From NCBI GenBank assembly GCA_045595365.1, contig JAZOAI010000020.1:1-52125 (forward strand): DNA of 52,125 nucleotides, read 5' to 3'. The notes under the pieces are model-generated. The model ran no database searches and had not been told where the DNA came from. It saw only the letters and a program-made list of their open reading frames with translations. Positions 7,040-16,419 of the stretch are shown here, in pieces. A program made the position numbers and the translations under genes. This DNA comes from SIG480 sp045595365 (GTDB lineage Bacteria; Bacillota; Clostridia; Oscillospirales; JAAYXM01). Every line of letters starts with the position of its first letter. Positions within the stretch are counted from its first letter, which is position 1.

Positions 7040-8794
7040 CTAAATAAACTGAGAATTGAACATTTCGCGGTAGAAACCGTTTGTTCTCATCAACTCATCG
7101 TGAGTTCCCGATTCCGTGATTTCGCCGTTGCGTACAACAAGAATTGCGTCAGCATCGCGGATTGTCGAGAGCCTGTGTGCAATAACGAAACAGGTTTTAT
7201 CTTTCATAAGATTCCGCATTGTTTTCTGAATGTGCTTTTCCGTCTTTGTGTCGACATTTGAAGTTGCTTCGTCAAGAATAAGTAGCTTTGCATCTGCAAG
7301 CATTGCCCGGGCAATCGTGAGAAGCTGCTTCTGCCCCTTGGAAATGTTAGTTCCGCCGTCTACAAGGAGAGTGCCATAGCCTTGCGGAAGCTTGCGGATA
7401 TAATCGTCTATCCCCGCGTCGCGGCACACTCTCATAACATCTTCAAGCGTCGCGTCATCCTTGCCGTATGCAATGTTCTCAAAAACTGTGCCGTGGAAAA
7501 GCCATGAATCCTGCAAGACCATGGAATAGGCAAGGCGTATACTCTTTCTTGTAGCCTCACAAACGTCAAGGCCGTCAAGAACTATTGTTCCTTTATCCGG
7601 GTCATAAAACCGCATAAGAAGGCTTACGATAGTCGTTTTTCCTGCCCCGGTCGGCCCTACGATTGCAATGAGGTTTCCTTTTTTTGCGCGGAAGCTTAAG
7701 TTTTTAATTACGGTAACATCAGGCAGATACCCAAAGCTCACATTTTCAAGTTCAACCTCGCCTGAAACATCGCAAACCTCTTTTAGATTATCTCTGTCAT
7801 ATGCCTCAGGCTCTTCGTCGAGAAATGCAAAAACACGCTCTGCGGCAGAAAGGGTGGATTGAAGCTCGCTTATGATATTCGCCACTTCGTTTATCGGGCC
7901 TGAAAACTTTCTTGAATATAAAACAAATGAAGAAATCGCGGCGATGCTTATCAGATTTTTAAGATAAAGAACTGCACCGAACACGCTCACAAGCGACATC
8001 GAAAGATTGTTGACGAGATTTACAGACGGGCCGACAACGCTTCCGTAATAATCTGCCTTATAGTATGCATCGACCGTCTCGGTATTCTTGTCGACGAATT
8101 TACCGATTACGTTTTCTTCTCGGTTATAGGCGCGGATAGTTTTCTGGCCGCTTGTCATCTCCTCAACAAAGCCATTCAGCTCTCCGAGCTTTTTTGAACG
8201 AGCGCGAAATAGCGGGCGAGTTTTCCCTGTTATAACCTTTATAAGGAGAATTGTCAGCGGAACGGTAACTGCGAATATAATCGTCAGATGCGGAGAAATT
8301 GCTATCATCATAATAAGCGAGCCGATAACAGTTATGATTCCTGCAAAAATGTGAACAATGTCAGTCGAGAGGGAAGTGTTTATCGTGTCCGTATCATATG
8401 AGATTCGGCTTAATATGTCCCCGATCGGGTGTGTGTCAAAAAATCCGACGGGAAGCTCCTGAATTTTGTTGAAAATATCGCTTCTCATTTTGAAAATTAT
8501 CTTGCGGCTCGTGTGTATCATAAGTTTTGAGAGTAGATATGACAGAACTCCTGAAAGGACATAGAAAACTGCCATAAGAACAAGATAGAAGGGAAGTGCG
8601 GAAAGGTTGACTTTACCCATTCCTGGTTCAATGCAGCCTATCGCAAGGCCTGAAAGATACGGCCCGATAAGAGCGAGAGAATTGCTTAAGATAGTAAGTG
8701 CAATCGCTGCAATAAAAAACGGATAAAAAGGAGCGACGAATTTTAAAAGGCGCAGAAATGTGCGCGTGCGGCGCGGAGTCTTTTCACCGTTCAA
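7040..8794 (-). CDS. ABC exporter half-transporter, catalytically intact partner
   Basis: A 584-residue fusion of a six-helix exporter membrane domain (about residues 20-320) and an ATPase domain (about 345-575). Seen: Walker A GPTGAGKTT, Walker B LLILDEATSNVD with the catalytic glutamate, and H-loop IAHRLST. The signature is ISKGQ instead of LSGGQ. With the upstream partner it should form a heterodimeric exporter of lipids, peptides or drugs like BmrCD or TM287/288; substrate unknown. I chose the TTG start at 8794 because a near-perfect Shine-Dalgarno, GGAGGTGATC, lies eight bases before it; an ATG at 8833 has none. It overlaps the upstream gene by 11 bases. Confidence 0.87.
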   Translation of the reverse strand: MNGEKTPRRTRTFLRLLKFVAPFYPFFIAAIALTILSNSLALIGPYLSGLAIGCIEPGMGKVNLSALPFYLVLMAVFYVLSGVLSYLLSKLMIHTSRKIIFKMRSDIFNKIQELPVGFFDTHPIGDILSRISYDTDTINTSLSTDIVHIFAGIITVIGSLIMMIAISPHLTIIFAVTVPLTILLIKVITGKTRPLFRARSKKLGELNGFVEEMTSGQKTIRAYNREENVIGKFVDKNTETVDAYYKADYYGSVVGPSVNLVNNLSMSLVSVFGAVLYLKNLISIAAISSFVLYSRKFSGPINEVANIISELQSTLSAAERVFAFLDEEPEAYDRDNLKEVCDVSGEVELENVSFGYLPDVTVIKNLSFRAKKGNLIAIVGPTGAGKTTIVSLLMRFYDPDKGTIVLDGLDVCEATRKSIRLAYSMVLQDSWLFHGTVFENIAYGKDDATLEDVMRVCRDAGIDDYIRKLPQGYGTLLVDGGTNISKGQKQLLTIARAMLADAKLLILDEATSNVDTKTEKHIQKTMRNLMKDKTCFVIAHRLSTIRDADAILVVRNGEITESGTHDELMRTNGFYREMFNSQFI

Positions 8795-10502
8795 GGAGAT
8801 CACCTCCAAGCTGAAGCTCTGCGGTCTCTGCATATGATGGGCAGGATTTCAAAAGTTCGTCGTGTGTGCCGTAGCCTATGCATTTTCCGGCATCAAGAAC
8901 GATAATATGGTCGGCAAAGAGAACAGAGCTTACTCTTTGTGTAACGATAATTTTTGTTCTGTCGGAAAAGTCGTTGCGGAGCGCCTCGCGAAGCTTTGAA
9001 TCTGTTTTATAGTCGAGCGCGGAGAATGAATCGTCAAATATGAGGATCTCGGAATTTCCAGCAAGTGCGCGGGAGATAAGCAGGCGTTGCTTCTGGCCTC
9101 CGCTGAAGTTTCCTCCTTTTATCGCCACCTCGGCGGAAAATCCGCCAGCCTCCGAGATAAAGGAATCTGCCTGAGCTGCACAAACGGCGCGCTCCATATC
9201 GCATTCGCGGAGAGTTCTTCCAAAGGAAATGTTTTCGCCAACTGTGTCGTGGAAGAGAGTGTCGTTCTGGAGAACGGTCCCGAACTTCCGACGAAGATCT
9301 GAAAGTGTAAAGTCGTTTATGTTTACTCCGTTTATGCAAATCTCTCCCTCATCAGGGGAGTAAAATCTGAGAATCAAGGAAATAATCGAGGTTTTTCCGG
9401 AGCCTGTCGCTCCGAAGATTCCGAGTGTTTCACCGCGCTTCAGCGAAAAGCTTATGTCTGAAAGAGAAAATCCCGAGCTTTCATATCCGAACGAAACGTT
9501 CCTGAATTCGAGCGCCGGAGCTGAAGTATCTTCACAAACCTCTCCACCGAGAGACAGCTCATCAGGGCAGGCGAGAACCTCGTCAATCCTCGCGGCCGAT
9601 GCGGAAGCCCGTGAGAGGTTCATAAATATTCTGGTGATCATCATTATGGAGTTTAAGATTATAGTGAAATAAGTCATAAAGGCGATGATGTCGCCGATTT
9701 CACCTTTACCGGAATTCACGCGATAGGCACCGACGAGGATTACGGCACATAGACCGAGGTTCAGGATAATGTTCATAGCAGGGCTTGTGAATGCCATTGT
9801 CGATTCTGCGTGTTTTTCTTTTTTTGTGAGATCAGAATTGACTTCTGAGAAACGCTTTTTTTCATAATCACTTTTTGAAAGTGCTTTTATAACGCGGATT
9901 CCCGATGCGTTTTCGCGGACTGTGCGAATCATTGAATCAGAAGCTGAGCGCACTATTTTGAAAAGCCCCGCGCTTTTTTTCGACACAAAGTATGTCATAA
10001 AAGAGACGACAGGGATTAAGCAAATGAGAATAAGAGTCAGAACAGGATCGGAGATGAAGGTGATAACAACGCCGCCAAGGAGAAGAATCGGAGCGCGGAT
10101 TCCCATTCTCTGCATCATTCCGAGCGCGTGATGAACGGCGTATGTATCCGAAGTCATTCTGTGGATAAGGGAAGGAACAGTAAACTTGTCAACATCGGAA
10201 TTTGATAGATAGGAGATTTTGGTGAAAAGTGAGAGCCTCAGCTTTTTGGTTGCATCTCTTGAAATTGATGCCGCCATTCTGTTTGCTATTATATTTCCGC
10301 CCCAGGCAACGAGGCAAAAAACAAGCATTATGAGACCCCAAAAATAAATTTCGCCTATATCGTTTTTTGGGATAACTTCGTCAATGATATGCGACAGTGC
10401 CCATGGGATACAAAGGTCCATAAAGGTTCCGATTGTTTTAATCGAAAGCCCGAGAGCTATGCGCCGCCAAAAGCCGTGAAGATATGAAAAAAGTCTGCCC
10501 AA
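8784..10502 (-). CDS. ABC exporter half-transporter, degenerate-site partner
   Basis: A 572-residue type IV ABC exporter half with six membrane helices (about residues 15-300) and a C-terminal ATPase. Seen: Walker A GATGSGKTS, signature FSGGQ, Walker B ILIFDDSFSALD, and VTQRVSS at the H-loop. The catalytic glutamate after Walker B is aspartate (DD rather than DE) and the H-loop histidine appears to be glutamine. Together with the SKGQ signature of the partner these form one degenerate ATP site, the known asymmetry of heterodimeric exporters. Translation starts at a TTG with AGGAGGTG upstream. The gene overlaps its partner, so the two are made together. Confidence 0.87.
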   Translation of the reverse strand: MGRLFSYLHGFWRRIALGLSIKTIGTFMDLCIPWALSHIIDEVIPKNDIGEIYFWGLIMLVFCLVAWGGNIIANRMAASISRDATKKLRLSLFTKISYLSNSDVDKFTVPSLIHRMTSDTYAVHHALGMMQRMGIRAPILLLGGVVITFISDPVLTLILICLIPVVSFMTYFVSKKSAGLFKIVRSASDSMIRTVRENASGIRVIKALSKSDYEKKRFSEVNSDLTKKEKHAESTMAFTSPAMNIILNLGLCAVILVGAYRVNSGKGEIGDIIAFMTYFTIILNSIMMITRIFMNLSRASASAARIDEVLACPDELSLGGEVCEDTSAPALEFRNVSFGYESSGFSLSDISFSLKRGETLGIFGATGSGKTSIISLILRFYSPDEGEICINGVNINDFTLSDLRRKFGTVLQNDTLFHDTVGENISFGRTLRECDMERAVCAAQADSFISEAGGFSAEVAIKGGNFSGGQKQRLLISRALAGNSEILIFDDSFSALDYKTDSKLREALRNDFSDRTKIIVTQRVSSVLFADHIIVLDAGKCIGYGTHDELLKSCPSYAETAELQLGGDLLER

Positions 10503-10531
10503 GACACTTCACCTCCTGCATTCTGTTAATA

Positions 10532-10560
10532 ATTTTATCATAGCTTTTTTTAAAGTTCAA
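10532..10560 (-). promoter_or_regulatory. Promoter of the ABC exporter operon
   Basis: On the minus strand TTGAAC (10560-10555), 17-bp spacer, TAAAAT (10537-10532), 30 bases before the TTG start at 10502. Confidence 0.6.
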
Positions 10561-10642
10561 GTAATTATGATTGCAAAAGCACCACTGCCGGAAATTGCGT
10601 AAAGCAGAAATAAAAAACAGAGGAGTTTGTGAAGAAATCCGG

Positions 10643-10671
10643 TTGATATTTTATGACTTCTGTGTTAGAAT
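10643..10671 (+). promoter_or_regulatory. Promoter of the aminotransferase gene
   Basis: TTGATA (10643-10648), 17-bp spacer, TAGAAT (10666-10671). An alternative TATAAT lies at 10675-10680 but with a poor -35 box. Confidence 0.6.
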
Positions 10672-10711
10672 AAATATAATATATTCAAGTTTTTGGAGGC
10701 GTCTTTCAAAT

Positions 10712-11896
10712 ATGGAATTTTCAGAGAGAATATCTTCGCTGAAGCCGTCGGCTATTCGTGAAATTTTAAAAACACCTAACGACCCGGACCTTATCTCCTT
10801 TGCTGCGGGGAACCCCGCGCCGGACAGCTTCCCGGTTGAAGCAATGGGCAGAATTGCGGCAACGATTTTTGAAACAAGAGCGGCAAGCGCCCTGCAGTAC
10901 GGTGTCAGTGAGGGATATACTCCGCTTCGGGATATAACAAAAAAGCGTATGAGTGAAAAATACGGCATCGGAACAGAAAACGATGACCTTATCATTACGA
11001 GTGGCGGCCAGCAGGCAATAGAAATGACTGCAAAGATTTTCCTTAACGAGGGCGATGTCGTTCTCTGCGAGGATCCGAGCTTTGTAGGCGCGCTTAACGC
11101 TTTCCGCTCCTACGGCGCAAAGCTTGTTGGCGTGTCTATGGATGATGAGGGAATGAAAATGGACGAGCTTGAGGAAAAGCTCCGCTTAGAGAAAAACGTT
11201 AAGATAATTTATACAATCCCGACCTTCCAGAATCCTACAGGAACCACAATGAGCCTTGCTCGTCGCAAGAAGCTTTTAGAGCTTGCTGAGGAGTATGATG
11301 TTATCATCCTCGAGGACAGCCCGTATTTTGAGCTTCGCTTTCGAGGGGAGCATATCCCGACGATAAAAAGCATGGACACAAACGGCAGAGTTATTTTCTC
11401 CGGCTCTTACTCCAAAATTCTTGCGCCGGGAATCCGCCTTGGTTTTGCCTGCGCGGATAAGAAGATTATCAACAAGCTGACCGTTGCAAAGCAGGTGTCG
11501 GATGTACATACAAACCTCTTCTTCCAGATGCTTACGACCGAATACCTCGACAAGTTCAATGTTGATGAGCATATCAGGAAGATCTGCGATATGTATCGCA
11601 TAAAAGCTGATAAAATGATAGAATGTATAGATCGCGAATTTTCCCCGAAGGTTTCCTTTACGCGGCCTGATGGCGGTCTGTTTATTTCCTGCACGATGCC
11701 TGACGGGTTTGACGGGGCGCGTCTCGCTGCTCTTGCAAAAGAAGCAAAGGTTATGATTGTTCCGGGAGTTGCGTTCTCGGCAGACGAAACAAAAATCTGT
11801 CCGACGTTCCGCCTCAACTTCTCACTTCCGTCTATTGAAGACATTGAAAAGGGAATAAGCCGCCTCGCAAAGGTACTCAACAGCTATGTCGGATAG
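10712..11896 (+). CDS. PLP-dependent aminotransferase, class I/II
   Basis: A 394-residue fold-type I aminotransferase of the MocR/LysN (2-aminoadipate aminotransferase-like) branch. Seen: LISFAAGNPAPDSFP near 27-41, LQYGVSEGYTPLR near 61-73, the cofactor-contacting TSGGQQAIE near 91-99, PTFQNPTG near 170-177, and the Schiff-base lysine in SGSYSKILAPGIRLGF near 229-244. It transfers amino groups between an amino acid and 2-oxoglutarate; the preferred amino acid cannot be told. The start at 10712 follows TTGGAGG; the longer frame to 10571 covers the promoter region. trpS follows after 27 bases. Confidence 0.9.
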   Translation: MEFSERISSLKPSAIREILKTPNDPDLISFAAGNPAPDSFPVEAMGRIAATIFETRAASALQYGVSEGYTPLRDITKKRMSEKYGIGTENDDLIITSGGQQAIEMTAKIFLNEGDVVLCEDPSFVGALNAFRSYGAKLVGVSMDDEGMKMDELEEKLRLEKNVKIIYTIPTFQNPTGTTMSLARRKKLLELAEEYDVIILEDSPYFELRFRGEHIPTIKSMDTNGRVIFSGSYSKILAPGIRLGFACADKKIINKLTVAKQVSDVHTNLFFQMLTTEYLDKFNVDEHIRKICDMYRIKADKMIECIDREFSPKVSFTRPDGGLFISCTMPDGFDGARLAALAKEAKVMIVPGVAFSADETKICPTFRLNFSLPSIEDIEKGISRLAKVLNSYVG

Positions 11897-11923
11897 CTAT
11901 ATATTATAAGGAGCTATTTTATT

Positions 11924-12952
11924 ATGGAAGCAACAGAAAGAAGACAACTTGTATTTTCCGGAATCCAGCCATCGGGCAACATAACGATGGGCAACTATAT
12001 GGGTGCAATTACAAACTGGGTCACGATGCAGGATATATACGATTGCCTGTTTTGCGTAGTTGATATGCATGCGATAACCGTCCGCCAGGAGCCTGCAAAG
12101 CTTCGTGAGCAGAGCCTCGCGCTGCTCGCGCTCTTAATCGGCTGCGGGCTTGACCCCGAAAAGAACATAATGTATATCCAGAGCCACGTTCAGCAACATG
12201 CAGAACTTTCGTGGATTCTCAACTGCTATACGATGTATGGCGAGCTGTCAAGAATGACGCAGTTTAAAGACAAGTCTCAAAAGCACGCAGACAACATAAA
12301 CGCAGGCTTGTTTGACTATCCCGTTCTTATGGCGGCGGATATTCTTCTCTACAACGCGGATTTTGTTCCGATAGGGGAGGACCAGAAGCAGCATCTTGAG
12401 CTTGCCCGGAATATTGCCGGAAGGTTCAACAATCATCACGGCGATGTTTTTAAAATTCCAGAGCCGTATATCCCGAAGGTTGGCGGGCGCATAATGAGCC
12501 TTGCCGAGCCTGATAAGAAAATGTCAAAGTCGGATACCAACCCCAACGCATATATTCTTCTCCTTGACAAGCCTGAGGACATAATGCGAAAATTCAAGCG
12601 CGCAGTTACCGACAGCGAAGCTAAGGTTGAATTCCGCCCTGATAAAGCAGGTGTTAACAATCTTATGACAATATACTCGATTGCTGCAAATAAAACAATT
12701 CCCGAAATTGAAAATGAGTTTGCAGGTCGGGGGTACGGCGACTTTAAGACTGCGGTCGGAGAGGCTGTTGTTGAGATGTTGCGGCCTATTCGTGAGAGAA
12801 CTGAGGAGCTTCTCAAGAATAAAGACTATCTTGAGGAGATTTATTCGAAAAACGCTCTTCGCGCGGCCTCAATCGCAGAGCGAAATATGGTTAAAATTCG
12901 AAAAAAGGTCGGCTTCGTTGCAAAACCGCGCACCACATTCGGAGAAAAATAA
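11924..12952 (+). CDS. trpS: Tryptophanyl-tRNA synthetase
   Basis: A 342-residue class Ic aminoacyl-tRNA synthetase charging tRNA-Trp. Seen: the HIGH-type motif as PSGNITMGNYMGA near 15-27, the tryptophan pocket DMHAIT near 46-51, PVLMAADILLYNAD near 128-141, GEDQKQHLELARNIAGRFN near 147-165, and the KMSKS loop at about 200-204. Length is normal for the bacterial enzyme. AAGGAG lies upstream. No T-box leader is visible in the 27 bases before it, so any tryptophan control would have to act further upstream. Confidence 0.95.
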   Translation: MEATERRQLVFSGIQPSGNITMGNYMGAITNWVTMQDIYDCLFCVVDMHAITVRQEPAKLREQSLALLALLIGCGLDPEKNIMYIQSHVQQHAELSWILNCYTMYGELSRMTQFKDKSQKHADNINAGLFDYPVLMAADILLYNADFVPIGEDQKQHLELARNIAGRFNNHHGDVFKIPEPYIPKVGGRIMSLAEPDKKMSKSDTNPNAYILLLDKPEDIMRKFKRAVTDSEAKVEFRPDKAGVNNLMTIYSIAANKTIPEIENEFAGRGYGDFKTAVGEAVVEMLRPIRERTEELLKNKDYLEEIYSKNALRAASIAERNMVKIRKKVGFVAKPRTTFGEK

Positions 12953-12966
12953 AAGAGGGTTCAACA

Positions 12967-14019
12967 ATGGATAAAATCACGCTTTTCAGAACCGTTGCGG
13001 CTTTTGCAGTAGCGGGAGTGCTTTCCTTTATTCTGTCCCCGGTTGCAAAGCATATAGCACACAAAATCGGAGCGATTGATATTCCCAAGGATGATAGAAG
13101 AATGCACAAGGAGCCTATCCCGAGGCTCGGTGGGCTTGCGGTGTTCTTTGCTTTTCTCATAGCTGTTATTGTTCTTGTTCCTGTTGGGCGCGAACTGCAG
13201 GGAGTTCTGCTCGGGGCGCTTGTGATAGTTGTGCTCGGGGTTATAGATGATGCTGTTTCGCTTCCCGCAAAGCTCAAGTTCCTCGTTCAGATTTTCGCGG
13301 CCGTAATCGTCGTTCTTCACGGGGTCAGGATTGATGTTATCTCGAATATTAATATATTCAGCAATTCCCCGTATATAAGCCTCGGTTTCTGGTCTGCTCC
13401 TGTAACTGTCATCTGGATTGTCGCGATAACCAATGCCGTCAATCTTATTGACGGGCTTGACGGGCTATCGGTGGGCATCTGCACGATTGCGTCTCTTTCG
13501 CTTCTTGTTATTGCTGCCATAGTATCAGAGTTTAATATTATGATAATGACAGCGGCGGTTGCGGGTGCGTGTATCGGCTTTTTGCCTTATAATATTAACC
13601 CTGCAAAGATGTTTGTGGGTGATACCGGGGCAACCTTTCTTGGGTTCATTCTTGCAACTCTCTCGGTACAGGGAATGTTCAAAACGTATGCGATTCTTTC
13701 GTTTGCGGCGCCGTTTCTTATTCTCGGTCTCCCGATTTTTGATACGGTGTTTGCAATCTGCAGAAGGCTTTTGCAGGGTCAGAGCCCGATGCATGCAGAC
13801 CGTGGTCATGTTCATCATCGTCTCATAGATATGGGGTTTAGCCAAAGGCAGACCGTTCTGATTCTTTATCTTGTCAGCGGAGTGCTTGGGATCGCAGCTG
13901 TGCTTCTCGCATCAAGCGGTGCGGCACGAGCGTTGCTGTTCGTAGTTGCGGTTGTCGTTGCTGCAATTATCACACTTAAGGTATATCGTATAATTTTGAA
14001 GAAAAGAAAAGATAAATAA
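12967..14019 (+). CDS. Undecaprenyl-phosphate sugar-1-phosphate transferase (WecA/TagO type)
   Basis: A 350-residue polytopic membrane enzyme of the MraY/WecA family that starts a wall polymer or glycan by placing GlcNAc-1-phosphate (or a similar sugar phosphate) on undecaprenyl phosphate. Seen: DDRRMHKEPIPRLGG near 38-52, VIDDA near 92-96, NAVNLIDGLDGLSVG near 157-171, FVGDTGATFLG near 216-226, and the histidine motif HADRGHVHHRLID near 276-288, which marks the WecA/TagO rather than the MraY branch. The ribosome binding site (AGAGGG) is modest. It lies 14 bases after trpS and ends at a strong terminator. Confidence 0.88.
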   Translation: MDKITLFRTVAAFAVAGVLSFILSPVAKHIAHKIGAIDIPKDDRRMHKEPIPRLGGLAVFFAFLIAVIVLVPVGRELQGVLLGALVIVVLGVIDDAVSLPAKLKFLVQIFAAVIVVLHGVRIDVISNINIFSNSPYISLGFWSAPVTVIWIVAITNAVNLIDGLDGLSVGICTIASLSLLVIAAIVSEFNIMIMTAAVAGACIGFLPYNINPAKMFVGDTGATFLGFILATLSVQGMFKTYAILSFAAPFLILGLPIFDTVFAICRRLLQGQSPMHADRGHVHHRLIDMGFSQRQTVLILYLVSGVLGIAAVLLASSGAARALLFVVAVVVAAIITLKVYRIILKKRKDK

Positions 14020-14072
14020 GAACATAATGCAAAAATTTAGACATTAAAAACCGAATAAATAAACATCAATCG

Positions 14073-14104
14073 AAAGCAAAGACAAAAAGTCTTTGCTTTT
14101 TTTG
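14073..14104 (+). terminator. Rho-independent terminator
   Basis: AAAGCAAAGAC (14073-14083) pairs with GTCTTTGCTTT (14089-14099) and runs into seven or more T. It ends the aminotransferase-trpS-transferase run. Confidence 0.9.
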
Positions 14105-14121
14105 TACATATGTTGTATAAT
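14093..14121 (+). promoter_or_regulatory. Promoter of the AraC-family regulator gene
   Basis: TTGCTT (14093-14098), inside the upstream terminator, 17-bp spacer, TATAAT (14116-14121). The 13-mer TGTTGTATAATAC (14111-14123) recurs before the permease operon at 16688-16700. Confidence 0.55.
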
Positions 14122-14181
14122 ACAAGGGTATATAGAAAAATAAATACTTAAAAATATGATGACTTTTGTGAGGTGTGGATA

Positions 14182-16419
14182 TTGAAATTAAAGAATAACT
14201 TGCTTTTTGTTAAAATTTTGAGTTGTTTTTTATTGGTGATTTTTGTAATAACAATAGCTCTCGGTGTTTTCTTTTTTGCAAACTCCAGGCGTGCAGAGGA
14301 AGCTGCGCTTGAGACGGTTGAGGCGGAGTTTCGGCATGGTGCAGAGGATATTTCGAGAATGATTTCTCAGATAAGATATGCAATGGCGGAATTATCTGTC
14401 AAGTTTGCTGCTGATAGCGAGTTTGAAAATGGAACATACATAGAGAATAACGCGCTTCGCGCGGATATGCGTGCTGTGCTTGTTGACCGCCGTCAGAATG
14501 AGTTTTCCAAATATCTTTCAACCGCTTTTTTGGTAGATAAGCTGCGAGACGAATATATATATGAGCTTACGGGTACATACACATCAGAAGTTTTTTATAA
14601 TCAGTTTTTCGTAAATGAGACATATACTGATGCTTTCTGGACGTCAAAGACGACCGAGGGAGAAGGTTTTGAAATTTTTCCTGCGCTTACATACATAACG
14701 GCTCGAGATGTAAAGCGTGTTGATATGAAGCTTTTGCCTATTTCTTACAAGCCGAAGGATGACAGCCGTTATCTGATCGTTGCGTTTTTGGATATTGAAG
14801 CCATAGCGCGGGATTTTGGAATATCCGGAATCTCTCTCGGCAACGGGAAAATAATTTATTCTTCGGAAGAACTTTCGCAGATTTCAGATGCCGGAGAGAG
14901 GCTTTCTGAAGGAAAAACAGAAAATGGAAATGTATTCAAATTTACGGATGGAGAAAACGCAGATATTGAGATTTATGACATAGTTTTGAATTCTGAGCTT
15001 CGCAGTGAAAAGAGAGGGATAGGGGGCGTTGCGCTGATTCTCTTGTTTTTCTTTATTCTTCTTGCCGCTGTTATCTCTTTCTTCTTCGCGTTTAAAATTT
15101 CGGAAACGTTTGCCTGTATAGCGAATGAAATGATGTCAAATTCTTCGGTAAAAGCGAGGTATGGAAACGGGATTTCAAAAAGGGAAGACTTCCTTAATGC
15201 GATGAAACTTGTTTCATCGCAGGAAAAGAAGCTTTCGGTTGATGCCGGGTCGAAGGACTCTGTTCTTGATTCTATGCTTCTCCAGGCACATATGCGGGAC
15301 GTATATGTCGGGATAAATGACATTGAGGCGAGAGTTGACTACACAAATGCCTTTTTTGTGATTTACTTCAAAGTAAGTTATCTCAAAGAGCTTACGAACT
15401 ATATGCACGACGAAGGAAAGGCAACCTTCCTTTTGAAGCAGCTTATTGAGATGTATCTTGAAACGTGGGGGATTCCGGTTGTGACCTTCCAGACTGAAAA
15501 AAACGGAATAGTTTCTGTTTTCGATGCGGGCAACGGAACTCTTGACCCGAAAGAGATTCTTGAAAACATCCTGATAAAGCTTTCTAATGAGTCGGAATAC
15601 GCATATTTTACAGTTTCGCTCTCTGAAATTCATGATGCTGAAGATAATGTCAAGGCTGTGTATGAGAAGCTTATTGAGCTTTCGAAGTACGGCAAGCCTG
15701 TTACGGAAACGCAGGTTCTTTGTGAAGGTGAAGTGAAAAAGGATGCGAGCAGATTCTATTTCTCTGTTGAGGAAATGGGAAAGTTTTCTGCCTCTCTTCA
15801 GAACGGAACGGAGGAGGAAGTAATCCATAAGGTGGATGAGATTCTTGAATATAATCTCAGAAAAGATATAAACCGTTTTGAAATGTATCTTCTCTGTACT
15901 GAAATTGTGAATTGTGCTGTGAAGCTTGTCAACCGTGTGTTCTATACAATGCCGCAGTCTATTGATATTTCATCTGTATACAGAAGCCTTGAGAGGGCAG
16001 AGGCTCCGGGGGAATACCGCAAAACGTGTATTGAGTTTCTGCATGAAATAATAGAATATATAAAACAGAACAAGCGCGAGGATGACTATATAATAAGTTA
16101 TATCCTTGATTATGTAGAAAATCATTATTCCGAGGATATATATCTAAATCTCTTTGCAGAAAAGCTCAAGCTTACAGGTGCATATATATCATCATATTTT
16201 AAAGAGAAGATGAATGTAAACCTGACGGATTATATTAATAATTACAGAATTAAAAAGGCTGTGGCCCTAAGTGAGAATCCGCAGAACAAAAACAAGGATA
16301 TTGCAGAAATGGTGGGGCTGCCCAATATAAATACATTTATACGTCTTTTCAAGAAATATACGGGCTACACTCCGGGTGAATACAGGAAAAAGCATTTCGG
16401 AGAAGATGGAAAAAAATAA
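14182..16419 (+). CDS. Membrane-anchored AraC-family transcriptional regulator
   Basis: A 745-residue protein: N-terminal membrane helix (about residues 10-35), an extracytoplasmic domain of about 240 residues, a second helix (about 282-305), a long cytoplasmic middle part without a clear family match, and a C-terminal AraC/HTH_18 domain (about 640-742) with YLNLFAEKLKLTGAYISSYF and NTFIRLFKKYTGYTPGEYRK. This one-component sensor design usually sits next to sugar ABC importer genes in Firmicutes and activates them when a saccharide is present. Two such permease genes follow. The likely start is TTG 14182, six bases after GAGGTG. Substrate unknown. Confidence 0.82.
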   Translation: MKLKNNLLFVKILSCFLLVIFVITIALGVFFFANSRRAEEAALETVEAEFRHGAEDISRMISQIRYAMAELSVKFAADSEFENGTYIENNALRADMRAVLVDRRQNEFSKYLSTAFLVDKLRDEYIYELTGTYTSEVFYNQFFVNETYTDAFWTSKTTEGEGFEIFPALTYITARDVKRVDMKLLPISYKPKDDSRYLIVAFLDIEAIARDFGISGISLGNGKIIYSSEELSQISDAGERLSEGKTENGNVFKFTDGENADIEIYDIVLNSELRSEKRGIGGVALILLFFFILLAAVISFFFAFKISETFACIANEMMSNSSVKARYGNGISKREDFLNAMKLVSSQEKKLSVDAGSKDSVLDSMLLQAHMRDVYVGINDIEARVDYTNAFFVIYFKVSYLKELTNYMHDEGKATFLLKQLIEMYLETWGIPVVTFQTEKNGIVSVFDAGNGTLDPKEILENILIKLSNESEYAYFTVSLSEIHDAEDNVKAVYEKLIELSKYGKPVTETQVLCEGEVKKDASRFYFSVEEMGKFSASLQNGTEEEVIHKVDEILEYNLRKDINRFEMYLLCTEIVNCAVKLVNRVFYTMPQSIDISSVYRSLERAEAPGEYRKTCIEFLHEIIEYIKQNKREDDYIISYILDYVENHYSEDIYLNLFAEKLKLTGAYISSYFKEKMNVNLTDYINNYRIKKAVALSENPQNKNKDIAEMVGLPNINTFIRLFKKYTGYTPGEYRKKHFGEDGKK

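Noticed and set aside
11897..11923. T-box leader for trpS
   Set aside because: Only 27 bases separate the aminotransferase stop from trpS; no T-box sequence or terminator fits in it.
15214..15828. 204-codon open frame on the minus strand inside the AraC-type regulator
   Set aside because: No ribosome binding site, no recognisable domain, and fully covered by the regulator's coding sequence.
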